This document shows, in pieces, positions 1 to 7,987 of a DNA stretch of 64,000 nucleotides; position 1 is the first letter of the stretch; each line of letters opens with the position of its first letter. This DNA comes from Marinomonas sp. IMCC 4694 (GTDB lineage: Bacteria > Pseudomonadota > Gammaproteobacteria > Pseudomonadales > Marinomonadaceae), in contig NZ_VSRV01000001.1 in assembly GCF_008122525.1 (NCBI RefSeq), positions 1,054,001-1,118,000 on the forward strand. Reading direction: 5' to 3'. A model generated the notes under the pieces. It searched no databases. It was not told where the DNA came from and saw only the letters and a program-made list of their open reading frames with translations. A program made the position numbers and the translations under genes.

Positions 1-1
1 A

Positions 2-502
2 GTGTCATTAACCATACGGCCAGAATCCTTGCCAGAAGGCGTTTGGTTGTCAGTGGCGGCTTGTTTTTTGGCGCCTGTGGCGGTGGCGACACAAGTTCAA
101 TATTTGTCGAATCCGAAGCAAACGATACCAACACGCAGTCGAGTAGCCTGGATTACTATGGGTCATGTGTTGGTGCTCTTTCCTATTGTGGTGTGGCATG
201 AGCCAGAACAAATATTGCCTGTGTCCATGGTGGGTGTTTTTTCTGTGTTTGGTATCGCTTTATTAGCGGCAGCGTTGCCTCAGATACTGTTTATGCTGGG
301 AGCGCCAAGGTCATGCGCGGATAGAAATGCGTTAACAGGATCACTTGAGTTAGTCGTCGCTTTCCTAACCGGGGCGTTGTTATTAGGTGACCCTTTGGAT
401 CGATTTGAATTAACCGCTATGGCGCTGATTGTATTGGCGCTGTTTATCAAGCAAGGACAAGCAAAGTCAACCACATATTCGACAGCTCACAATACGGCTT
501 AA
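2..502 (+). CDS. EamA/DMT-family transporter, 5'-truncated by window edge
   Basis: This is the C-terminal part of an integral membrane protein with about four hydrophobic segments, for example residues around 15-30, 50-65, 75-100 and 110-150 of the visible part. The pattern of short helices, a late segment reading LELVVAFLTGALLLGD and a short polar tail resembles the second EamA half of drug/metabolite transporters, which usually export small metabolites across the inner membrane. The reading frame is open to the first base of the window, so the true start lies upstream and the GTG at position 2 should not be taken as the start. Substrate cannot be inferred. The family call is moderate because only about half the protein is present. 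Confidence 0.6.
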   Translation: MSLTIRPESLPEGVWLSVAACFLAPVAVATQVQYLSNPKQTIPTRSRVAWITMGHVLVLFPIVVWHEPEQILPVSMVGVFSVFGIALLAAALPQILFMLGAPRSCADRNALTGSLELVVAFLTGALLLGDPLDRFELTAMALIVLALFIKQGQAKSTTYSTAHNTA

Positions 503-595
503 TAAAACACCTTGGAGGCTTGTTTTTTCACGTAGCCATTTTTCAGGCTGGAAGAGTGAGATAGACTAACAGTCGCTTTGGCATTGAAAACACGC

Positions 596-659
596 CATTA
601 ATTGCCGTCGATTAGGAGACGCAATTTGACTAAAAATCCGTTTAAATTTTCTCCACAAA
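596..659 (+). repeat. Diverged upstream copy of the FUSC gene 5' end
   Basis: This stretch aligns with 1318-1381: CATTAATTGC, GTCGATTAGGAGACGCAATT and the following TTGACTAA-AATCC are nearly identical, after which the copies drift apart but keep TTTTCTCC and CAAAAAA in register. It contains the same Shine-Dalgarno (AGGAG) and TTG start as the FUSC gene and would encode LTKNPFKFSPQTLQK before a stop at about 704. It is therefore a remnant copy of the first codons of the gene that now starts at 1348, separated from it by about 720 bp. Confidence 0.8.
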
Positions 660-677
660 CTCTGCAAAAAAGAGCTG

Positions 678-744
678 TGTTCTCGTTCCAGCGTGGTAAT
701 GCATAGCTTTGTTCTCGTTCCCACGCTCCAGCGTGGTAATGTAT
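678..744. repeat. Two degenerate palindromic repeats (REP-like)
   Basis: The motif TGTTCTCGTTCCCACGCTCC then AGCGTGGTAATG is present complete at 710-744; its core CCACGCTCCAGCGTGG is a hairpin. A shorter copy lacking the left arm of the palindrome lies at 678-704. Motifs of this TTCTCGTTCCCACGCT type are recalled as dispersed intergenic repeats in many proteobacteria, probably mobilised by a REP-associated tyrosine transposase. No such transposase is in this window. Confidence 0.6.
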
Positions 745-786
745 ATTTTGCTCGTTATTCGACGAGTCTGATGCTGGGGAGCCTTT

Positions 787-1104
787 ATGTCAGTGATCGC
801 AAATACACCTAAACCTCCTTATTATGCTGTGATATTTACCTCTACACGATCAGAAGCGGATAATGGCTACGGTGAAATGGCAAATAGAATGGTAGCTTTA
901 GCAGAGCAGCAATCTGGTTTTCTTGGTATAGAATCTGCAAGAGAGGACATTGGGATAACCGTTTCTTACTGGGCAGATTTAGAATCCATCAAACGTTGGA
1001 AGGCAAACGCTGAACACGTAGAGGCTCAGAAAAATGGGCGTCAATCTTGGTATTCTGCTTTTAAGGTGCGAGTATCAAAGGTTGAGCGCGACTATGGATT
1101 ATAA
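787..1104 (+). CDS. Antibiotic biosynthesis monooxygenase (ABM) family protein
   Basis: This 105-residue protein has the size and pattern of a dimeric alpha/beta-barrel ABM-domain protein: an early strand (YYAVIFTSTR), a helix (MANRMVALAEQQSGFLGIESARED), a second strand (GITVSYWADLESIKRWK) and a C-terminal helix ending in WYSAFKVRVSKVERDYG. Such proteins may act as small monooxygenases, often on quinone-like or haem substrates, but many have no known activity. The ATG is preceded by GGGGA. It is followed 12 bp later by the small ORF at 1117, and both lie between two copies of the FUSC gene start, so the pair looks like an inserted cassette. Confidence 0.7.
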   Translation: MSVIANTPKPPYYAVIFTSTRSEADNGYGEMANRMVALAEQQSGFLGIESAREDIGITVSYWADLESIKRWKANAEHVEAQKNGRQSWYSAFKVRVSKVERDYGL

Positions 1105-1116
1105 AAAGGTCATGTT

Positions 1117-1323
1117 ATGACAATCACGACAAAGTCTGATGCTGAGATTATAGACATCGTTCAGCCCATGATTGATGAAGTAGTAAAAGCGTCTAATAAA
1201 AAGGATTGGGCTGAATTTTCGAAATACCAAACCCAGCAAGAGGCTCAAGACCCAAAAAAAGCAGATTCAACCTTGAAGTGCATAACACTTAAGCAGCCAG
1301 AGCTGCCATGTGTTCAACATTAA
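1117..1323 (+). CDS. Short hypothetical protein, possibly a truncated gene
   Basis: The ORF encodes 68 residues. The first 50 look like a genuine soluble helical protein (DAEIIDIVQPMIDEVVKASNKKDWAEFSKYQ), while the tail (STLKCITLKQPELPCVQH) looks like out-of-frame sequence. The stop codon TAA at 1321-1323 lies inside the repeat shared with position 596. The simplest reading is that the original 3' end was lost when the repeat junction formed, leaving a shortened gene. The start is 12 bp after the ABM gene, with AAAGG upstream, so both are probably co-transcribed. No family was recognised. Confidence 0.4.
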   Translation: MTITTKSDAEIIDIVQPMIDEVVKASNKKDWAEFSKYQTQQEAQDPKKADSTLKCITLKQPELPCVQH

Positions 1324-1381
1324 TTGCTGTCGATTAGGAGACGCAATTTGACTAAGAATCCTTTTACGCTTTTCTCCGAGC
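1318..1381 (+). repeat. Second copy of the duplicated FUSC 5' end (functional copy)
   Basis: This copy matches 596-659 and carries the ribosome binding site AGGAG (1336-1340) and TTG start (1348) that are used by the intact FUSC gene. The two copies differ by scattered substitutions, so the duplication is not recent. Confidence 0.75.
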
Positions 1382-3549
1382 CAATACAAAAAATGGGAGG
1401 AATGAGTCAGTTTTCATATGGTATTCGTGTGTTTATCGCCTTATGTGGTGCGATGGCGCTGAGTTGGGGTATTGATAAAATTGATTGGGTAATACCGCTT
1501 TTTTTAGGGGTTATCGCCAGTGCGCTGGCAGAAACAGAAGATGGCTGGCAAGGGCGCGTTCGAACTCTTTTAATCACCTTAGTGTTGTTTTTGCTCACAG
1601 CGTTTGGCGTACAAGCCTTGATGCCCTATCCGTGGGCGTTTGGTATCGGAATAGCGGTCATCGCATTTTCATTGACGATGACCGGTGCATTAGGTCGACG
1701 TTATTCTTTGATTGCTCAGGCGACGCTGATTTTGGCGGTTTACACCATGATTGGTTTAAATCAAGTCACCCATGAAATGCCCATTTGGTATGAACCCGTT
1801 TTACTGACAGTGGGTGCTCTGTGGTATGGGATTTTGTCGGTTATCTGGGCGGCACTTTTCGTTCATGTCACTTTGCGGCAAGCGTTGGCGTCGTTGTATA
1901 TTGAAATTGGCTTATATTTAAAACTGAAGTCTACATTTTTTCCGCCGCCGTCGAGTGCCGCGGTGGATACATTGCGACTAGCGCTGGCGCAGCAGCACGG
2001 TCAAGTCGTTTTGGCGTTGAATAAAGTGCGTGAAATCCTAGTGAGTCGTATTGGCAGTAGCCCAGGCAATCCACGCTTGGGGCGCTACATTCGTTTCTAT
2101 TTTATTGCCCAAAGTATCCATGAGCGGGCCAGTTCTTCTCATTATAATTATTCCGATTTGGCTGATACTTTTTTTCACAGCGATATTTTGTTTCGCCTGC
2201 AGCGCCAACTTTCAGAATCGGGAACCAGCTGTCGAAAAATAGGCGAGGCGATTCAAGGCGAACACGCGATCGATCTACGCGACAGCGAAGAAGCGGTAGC
2301 AGGTGTTGTAAAGTCGATGGAATACCTTGAACGCGAGGTGCACCCTGTGCAATGGCGTTTGTTTCGTTCGTTACGGCAGTTAACGGATAACGTGGTTGGC
2401 TTGCAACAAGAGCTTGATAAAATCCCGCAATTAGAAGACGAGTCAGTGGTCGACGCGTCGGTTCAAATCCCACAACCTAGCATGACGTTACGATCTATCT
2501 GGGGCCAAATAATCGATCAATTGACACCCAGGTCGCAAGTGTTTCGTCATGCTGTGCGCATGTCGATCGCCCTAACGTGTGGCTATGCCATTATTCAGAA
2601 AATGAACATAGATGTGGGTTATTGGGTGCTATTGACCACATTGTTTGTTTGCTTGCCAACCTTTGGCTCGACGCGAAAACGTCTTTACGAGCGAATGGTG
2701 GGCACCGCGGTGGGTTTAGTCGTCGCTTGGTCTTTGATTACTTTATTTCCAATGCAACCGGTGCAACTGGTCTTAGCGGTAGTGGCTGGCGTGGTGTTCT
2801 TTACGACTCGCACACATCGATATGTGCTAGCGACAGCGGCGATCACGCTGATGGTAGTTTGTTGCTTTAACCAAGTATCGGACGGTTATGACGTGATCCT
2901 ACCAAGGCTCATTGATACTCTGATTGGTAGCGCCATATCTTGGTTGGCGGTATTTTTTATTTTACCCGATTGGTCTTACCGACAATTACCGATGACCTTT
3001 GCCGAGGGCATGCGTCGTAGTGCGGAGTACCTGCGAGAACTGATGCGGTTTTACCAAGAAGACAGTGTCGACGAACAAATCTATCGTCGTAGCCGTCGTC
3101 GTGCTTACAACGCCGATGCTTTGCTAACGTCCACCTTGGTGAATATGCAACAAGAGCCAGGTCATTATCGAACCGATACGGAATTGTGGCAGCGATTAGT
3201 GATACGCAGTCATACCTTGTTTAATTACATAGCGGCGTTTAGTGTCCATCGGGGAACGCTGATCGAGCAATCCAGTAATCAAGTACTGGCCGATGCCAGC
3301 GCCTATATAGTAGAAAGTTTAGAGAACATTGCTCAAAGTCTCGAACAAAAGCAGCGCTTCACTTTTAAGTTAACTGTGTTTGAGCAGTGGCAAGCAACAT
3401 TGGAAAGTGGGACGACAGAGGAAGATGAACGCCATTATTTCGTGCGCTCTCAGTTACAGTCTTTGTTTGATCAGTTAAAAGAGATTCAGCATTTAACCCA
3501 TGAGCTGCAATTGCAGGTACACGGTGATAAGCTCAAAAGCGCACAATAA
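1348..3549 (+). CDS. FUSC family inner-membrane protein (YccS-like)
   Basis: The product is about 734 residues and has the double layout of the fusaric acid resistance/YccS family: an N-terminal block of about six membrane helices (roughly residues 30-190), a long cytoplasmic helical region (about 200-385), a second membrane block (about 405-545) and a C-terminal helical cytoplasmic region. Family members are thought to be efflux-type pumps for aromatic acids, sometimes with a partner membrane-fusion protein, but none is encoded nearby. The start is TTG at 1348, because AGGAG lies 7 bp upstream and the same signal is conserved in the repeat at 596; an in-frame TTG at 1324 has no such signal. 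A terminator follows at 3609. Confidence 0.8.
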   Translation: MTKNPFTLFSEPIQKMGGMSQFSYGIRVFIALCGAMALSWGIDKIDWVIPLFLGVIASALAETEDGWQGRVRTLLITLVLFLLTAFGVQALMPYPWAFGIGIAVIAFSLTMTGALGRRYSLIAQATLILAVYTMIGLNQVTHEMPIWYEPVLLTVGALWYGILSVIWAALFVHVTLRQALASLYIEIGLYLKLKSTFFPPPSSAAVDTLRLALAQQHGQVVLALNKVREILVSRIGSSPGNPRLGRYIRFYFIAQSIHERASSSHYNYSDLADTFFHSDILFRLQRQLSESGTSCRKIGEAIQGEHAIDLRDSEEAVAGVVKSMEYLEREVHPVQWRLFRSLRQLTDNVVGLQQELDKIPQLEDESVVDASVQIPQPSMTLRSIWGQIIDQLTPRSQVFRHAVRMSIALTCGYAIIQKMNIDVGYWVLLTTLFVCLPTFGSTRKRLYERMVGTAVGLVVAWSLITLFPMQPVQLVLAVVAGVVFFTTRTHRYVLATAAITLMVVCCFNQVSDGYDVILPRLIDTLIGSAISWLAVFFILPDWSYRQLPMTFAEGMRRSAEYLRELMRFYQEDSVDEQIYRRSRRRAYNADALLTSTLVNMQQEPGHYRTDTELWQRLVIRSHTLFNYIAAFSVHRGTLIEQSSNQVLADASAYIVESLENIAQSLEQKQRFTFKLTVFEQWQATLESGTTEEDERHYFVRSQLQSLFDQLKEIQHLTHELQLQVHGDKLKSAQ

Positions 3550-3608
3550 CGGACTTTTTGTTATTCGCTTTTTACCTTTAGTAACGTCAAACAAGACAAC
3601 CACCAGCG

Positions 3609-3636
3609 AAAACGCCTACAATAGAGGCGTTTTTTC
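3609..3636 (+). terminator. Intrinsic terminator after the FUSC gene
   Basis: AAAACGCCT and AGGCGTTTT form a 9-bp stem around a 7-nt loop and are followed by a T run. It separates the FUSC gene from the cobalamin operon. The 49 bp between it and the chelatase start contain no sequence resembling a cobalamin riboswitch. Confidence 0.8.
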
Positions 3637-3684
3637 GTTTTGTTTTAACCGTGTGTTTTTCGATTTTAGGAAGCAAGTAGCCCT

Positions 3685-5460
3685 ATGACATGTCTCGCCC
3701 ATAGCAACTTTCCTTTTACGGCCGTAGCGGGACAAGACACCCTCAAATTGGCGCTGATTTTGTGTGCGATTAACCCACATATTGGTGGTGTTTTGATCAG
3801 TGGTCCACGTGGTTCTGCGAAAACCACCTTAGCGCGAGGTTTATCCGGCGTAATGCCTGCTTTGAACAGTCATACTGAAAAAGTGCCATTTGCCACCTTA
3901 CCCTTGGGCACCAGTGAAGATCGATTGCTCGGTTCACTGGATTTGGAACAGGTACTGCAAAACAAGCAAATGGCGTTTAAATCAGGGCTATTAAGCCAAG
4001 CCCATGGCGGTGTTTTGTATGTGGATGAAGTGAATTTACTCGCCGATAATTTAGTCGATCAACTCTTAGATGTGGCCGCCAGCGGTGTGAATCGCATTGA
4101 GCGCGATGGCATCAGTCATCAACACGAGGCGCGTTTTTTGCTGGTCGGCACCATGAACCCCGACGAAGGCGAATTGCGCCCCCAGTTACAAGATCGCTTT
4201 GGGTTAATGGTGGAATTGAGCAATCAATACAGCGTGGAAGAGCGGGTCCAGATTGTACGTTTACGGGAAGAATTCGACCAAGATCCGAGCGCATTTTTCG
4301 AGGCGTTTAAATACAAACAACGTAATCTAAAAAACAGCATTCGCTTGGCGAGAGAGGCGCTTCGTCATCTTCGTTGCCGTGACGAACTGCGCATGGACAT
4401 TGCGCGGCGCTGCCAAGCCGCCAACATCGACGGCGTGCGCGGCGACATTGTTTGGGTGCGTGCGGCGTTGGCGCATGCCGCGTGGCGTGGTACGGCGGCG
4501 GTATCGATGAACGATGTGAATGCCGTAGAAAACCTTGTTTTAGCCCATCGTCGCCAAGTAAAGACACCGCCACAAAATACGCAACCACCCAATACGCAAC
4601 CACCCAGCCCAGCGCCGTCACGTCGCCCTGACGCAAGTAAAGTACAGCCGCCTTCGATGTCTTCGTCTCCATCAGATCCATCAACCGAGTCTGAACAAGC
4701 AAGCCAAGGGGATTGGGGCAGTATGCCACCGCAAGCCATGGCCAGCGGTGCGCCGATTACCGTGTCAGTGAGCGAGCCGAAACAAACGTCATTAAGCCAG
4801 AATCGATTGGGCGAGGTGATGCCGGGAAAGCGTAAAGGGCATCAGATGGGAGGCTATCGACCGGATAGCGCGACAAAAGGCCAAGGCGTTGATTGGTTTC
4901 GTAGTCTAATACATCAGCCGCAAGAGTGGCCGCCTAAACACCTTGTTTCTAAAACCGCTAAAACCGGTCAAACCGTATTGCATTTGGTATTGCTCGATAC
5001 GTCTGCTTCGACCTTGAGCCAAGGGGTATTTGCCAACGCCAAAGGAGTGATTTTAGACATCGCTGAGCGCGCGTATTTGGCGCGGGAGCAGCTGGCGATT
5101 ATCGGCTTTGGCCAAGACAATGTGGCGTCGATTTTACCCAAGGTACGCGCGCCCAAAGACATCGCCGATTTACTGGATAATATACAAGCCGGTGGGGGGA
5201 CGCCGTTTCGTATCGCTATTGAAAACGCCAGTCAATACCTCGTCAAACAACACAAAGCCAACGCTGAGCTGTACAGCCAAACCTATTTATTGACCGATGG
5301 GCGTACCCAAGCGGACGTATCAGATTTGAATTTACCAGGCCATACCGTGCTTATTGACACAGAGCTGGCTGCGATCAAACGCGGTCGCGGCCAAGACATC
5401 GCCCAGCACTTGGGGGCTCAATATGTACCATTGACTTCGCTTTTAGAGATTGCTTTATGA
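3685..5460 (+). CDS. Fused ChlI-ChlD-type chelatase ATPase/VWA subunit
   Basis: This 591-residue protein joins a ChlI/BchI AAA+ domain to a ChlD-type integrin-I (VWA) domain. Walker A is GPRGSAKTT near residue 40 and Walker B is LYVDEVN near 112. A proline/serine-rich linker (about 295-390) leads to a VWA domain whose MIDAS begins LLDTSAST. In the family these subunits power metal insertion by a large catalytic subunit (ChlH or CobN). Because it heads a cobalamin operon, cobalt insertion with CobN is the likely role, although no cobN is in the window. ATG follows AGGAA; the stop overlaps cobB by four bases, indicating coupled translation. Confidence 0.85.
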   Translation: MTCLAHSNFPFTAVAGQDTLKLALILCAINPHIGGVLISGPRGSAKTTLARGLSGVMPALNSHTEKVPFATLPLGTSEDRLLGSLDLEQVLQNKQMAFKSGLLSQAHGGVLYVDEVNLLADNLVDQLLDVAASGVNRIERDGISHQHEARFLLVGTMNPDEGELRPQLQDRFGLMVELSNQYSVEERVQIVRLREEFDQDPSAFFEAFKYKQRNLKNSIRLAREALRHLRCRDELRMDIARRCQAANIDGVRGDIVWVRAALAHAAWRGTAAVSMNDVNAVENLVLAHRRQVKTPPQNTQPPNTQPPSPAPSRRPDASKVQPPSMSSSPSDPSTESEQASQGDWGSMPPQAMASGAPITVSVSEPKQTSLSQNRLGEVMPGKRKGHQMGGYRPDSATKGQGVDWFRSLIHQPQEWPPKHLVSKTAKTGQTVLHLVLLDTSASTLSQGVFANAKGVILDIAERAYLAREQLAIIGFGQDNVASILPKVRAPKDIADLLDNIQAGGGTPFRIAIENASQYLVKQHKANAELYSQTYLLTDGRTQADVSDLNLPGHTVLIDTELAAIKRGRGQDIAQHLGAQYVPLTSLLEIAL

Positions 5461-6797
5461 CTGCTCCTGTCGCCCATTGCCCCGCATTATTTTTGACAGC
5501 GCCGGCGTCGAATCAAGGTAAAACCACCATCACAGCGGCGTTAGCGCGCTATTTCACCCATCAAGGCAAGGTGGTGCGCGTGTTCAAAACTGGGCCAGAT
5601 TACCTTGATCCGCAAATTCTCGCTCAAGCGTCAAAACAGCCCGTAGAACAACTTGATATTTGGATGGCGGGGGACGACTACTGCCAAGACAAGCTTTATC
5701 AAGCGGCGCAAGTCGCGGATTTGATTTTGGTCGAAGGCGCCATGGGCATGTTCGATGGCGAGCCGTCGAGTGCCGATTTGGCAGCGCGTTTTGGTATTCC
5801 CATGGCGATCGTCATGGACGTAAAAGGCATGGCGCAAACTGCCGCTGCGCTTGCTACCGGATTGGCGAACTTTCGCGACGATGTCAAAGTGGCGGGGTTA
5901 ATCGCCAACCGTTGCGGCAGCGAACGCCATGCGGAATTGATCCGCGATGCCTTACCGGCGAGTTTGCCACTGTTAGCGACGCTTAAACGGGATGAAGAGA
6001 TCAGTTTACCCGAACGCCATCTGGGTTTGGTGCAAGCCGAAGAAGTAAAGGACGAGCTTGAAATTCGTTTCGAAGCCGCCGTTGAATGGCTAAAAGAGAC
6101 CCGCGACGACGGCTTGTTAAGTTTACCGGCTCCTGTGGCGTTTTATCCTGCCAAGCTACGAGAAGCATCGAATCAAGACGTAGCAAGTGCACTAAAAGGC
6201 AAAACCATTGCTGTGGCTCGTGATGCGGCGTTCAGTTTTATTTACGATGCGAATCTCATAGCGCTAAAAAACATGGGCGCTAAAGTGGTGTTTTTCTCGC
6301 CATTAACAGACCAAGCCTTACCAGAAGCCGACGCCCTTTGGTTGCCGGGCGGTTATCCTGAATTACACGCCAAAGCCTTGTCGGACAACACAGCGATGCG
6401 CGCAGCGATCCACACGTTTTATGAAACTGGCAAAGGCATTTTGGCCGAATGCGGCGGTATGTTGTACAGCTTGGATGATCTGACCGATTTAAACGACGCT
6501 AGCTATCCCATGGTTGGCATCTTGCACGGTCAAGGGGCAATGCGCGGCAAACGGGGTTGCCAAGGCATGCAAACCGCGGTGATTCCACAAGGCGACATTC
6601 GCGGCCATGCACACCACAGATCTCGCAGTGCCAATACGCCAGAGCCTGTCGGTTACGGCCGTCGCCAGCGTCATCCTGCACCGGGGGAAGCGATTTATCA
6701 GCAAAAAGGCTTAACCGCCAGTTACTTGCATTTGTTTTTCCCGTCCAACCTTGACGCCACGGCGAAGCTTTTCTTAGCCTGTCATAAGGCGAACTAA
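5457..6797 (+). CDS. cobB: Cobyrinic acid a,c-diamide synthase
   Basis: The enzyme amidates the a and c side chains of (hydrogeno)cobyrinic acid using glutamine and ATP. The 446-residue product has the expected two parts: an N-terminal P-loop domain (APASNQGKTTITAAL near residue 15, then GPDYLDP and EGAMGMFDG) and a C-terminal class I glutaminase domain with the nucleophile in ILAECGGMLY. LPGGYPELHA is also typical. The name cobB (or cbiA) cannot be settled from sequence because it depends on the substrate used. It overlaps the chelatase gene by ATGA and lies 5 bp before cbiD. Confidence 0.9.
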   Translation: MTAPVAHCPALFLTAPASNQGKTTITAALARYFTHQGKVVRVFKTGPDYLDPQILAQASKQPVEQLDIWMAGDDYCQDKLYQAAQVADLILVEGAMGMFDGEPSSADLAARFGIPMAIVMDVKGMAQTAAALATGLANFRDDVKVAGLIANRCGSERHAELIRDALPASLPLLATLKRDEEISLPERHLGLVQAEEVKDELEIRFEAAVEWLKETRDDGLLSLPAPVAFYPAKLREASNQDVASALKGKTIAVARDAAFSFIYDANLIALKNMGAKVVFFSPLTDQALPEADALWLPGGYPELHAKALSDNTAMRAAIHTFYETGKGILAECGGMLYSLDDLTDLNDASYPMVGILHGQGAMRGKRGCQGMQTAVIPQGDIRGHAHHRSRSANTPEPVGYGRRQRHPAPGEAIYQQKGLTASYLHLFFPSNLDATAKLFLACHKAN

Positions 6798-6802
6798 TAC
6801 TG

Positions 6803-7987
6803 ATGTGGCCTGAAAGTGCAGAAACGCCCGCCCCATTACGCAGTGGTTTAACCACAGGCACCTGCGCAACGGCCTGTTGCGTGGCGGCGGCACAGGCGCT
6901 CTTTGCTGATCAACAAATGGCCACGGTGAGCGTGACCTTACCAAAGGGCAAAACCGTCGAATTGCCTATTATCTTGTATCAAGCAATCGATCATCTAAAG
7001 TTTGACGGTCCACAGCTTAAAAAAGCCATAAGAACCGCGACGATTAAAGACGCCGGCGATGACCCCGACGCCACTCACGGCGCAACGGTGTTTGTTGAAC
7101 TTCGTCTGGCGGCAGAAAAAGGCGTGCGTTTTCATGCGGCAGAAGGGGTAGGCACCGTGACGCGCACCGGTTTATTACTAGACGTTGGTGAACCGGCAAT
7201 TAATCCCGTACCGCGCAGAATGATGACTGAACACTTAGAAGGTTTCGCTGCCACCTACGGTTATCAAGGTGGCTTTGAGGTGTCGGTGGGCGTGGTGAAT
7301 GGCGAACAGATCGCACAAAAAACCATGAACCCACGCCTTGGCATTGTGGGTGGTTTGTCGATTTTAGGCACCACGGGCATAGTGCGACCGTTTTCGTGTG
7401 CGGCGTATATTGCTTCGATTCATCAGGGTATTGATGTGGCGCGATCAAATAAACTCACGCATTTGGCCGCCACCACAGGCAACGCCAGTGAAGACGCCAT
7501 CAAGCACCATTATCAGCTCGATGACATGGCGCTGATTGAAATGGGCGACTTTGTTGGTGCTGTGTTGAAGCACATTCGAAAAGTTGAACAGGCCCATTCG
7601 ATACAGCTTCAGACGCTCAGTCTCTGCGGCGGCTTCGGGAAAATCAGCAAGCTCGCTCAACATCATATGGATCTAAACAGCCGAGTATCGAGTATTGATC
7701 TGGGGGCGTTGGCCGAATTGGCCGCCAGCTTAGGCGCGAGCGATGAACTGCAAGCTCGCATGACCAACGCCAACACCAGCGTGGAAGCGCTTGCTTTTGC
7801 TATAGAAGAAGCCATACCGCTGGCCAATGCCGTGTGTCAGCAAGCTTGCGACTTTGCACGGCGATACATTCCAGCGCACATGGCGTTAGAGGTGTGGGCG
7901 ATTGATCGAAAAGGGCGTTTTGTGGGCTTTGCAAGCGACCGTCAGCCAAAAGACAGCGAATTAAAAAACGGTCAGGAGTCAGATTAA
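6803..7987 (+). CDS. cbiD: Cobalt-precorrin-5B C1-methyltransferase CbiD
   Basis: CbiD methylates C-1 of the corrin ring during ring contraction chemistry. The 394-residue product starts with the family pattern LRSGLTTGTCATACCVAA and has KDAGDDPDATHGA and the glycine-rich GLSILGTTGIVRPFS further in. CbiD is the hallmark of the anaerobic (early cobalt) route, but it also occurs in some species with otherwise aerobic-type gene sets, for example pseudomonads. The gene lies 5 bp after cobB, and its TAA stop shares one base with the cobK start. Confidence 0.92.
   Translation: MWPESAETPAPLRSGLTTGTCATACCVAAAQALFADQQMATVSVTLPKGKTVELPIILYQAIDHLKFDGPQLKKAIRTATIKDAGDDPDATHGATVFVELRLAAEKGVRFHAAEGVGTVTRTGLLLDVGEPAINPVPRRMMTEHLEGFAATYGYQGGFEVSVGVVNGEQIAQKTMNPRLGIVGGLSILGTTGIVRPFSCAAYIASIHQGIDVARSNKLTHLAATTGNASEDAIKHHYQLDDMALIEMGDFVGAVLKHIRKVEQAHSIQLQTLSLCGGFGKISKLAQHHMDLNSRVSSIDLGALAELAASLGASDELQARMTNANTSVEALAFAIEEAIPLANAVCQQACDFARRYIPAHMALEVWAIDRKGRFVGFASDRQPKDSELKNGQESD

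Noticed and set aside
2460..2470. GGTTCAAATCC, a tRNA T-loop-like string
   Set aside because: It lies inside the FUSC coding frame and no acceptor, D or anticodon stem fits around it.
3550..3684. Possible cobalamin riboswitch before the cobalamin operon
   Set aside because: The interval holds only a terminator and about 49 bp more; no B12-box-like sequence or long leader is present.
4307..4739. Long minus-strand frames opposite the chelatase gene
   Set aside because: They are antisense shadows with Cys/Gly/Arg-rich low-complexity products, while the plus-strand frame is a clear chelatase.
6489..6861. Minus-strand frames opposite the cobB end
   Set aside because: Shadows of the cobB/cbiD coding frames; no family pattern and no ribosome site.
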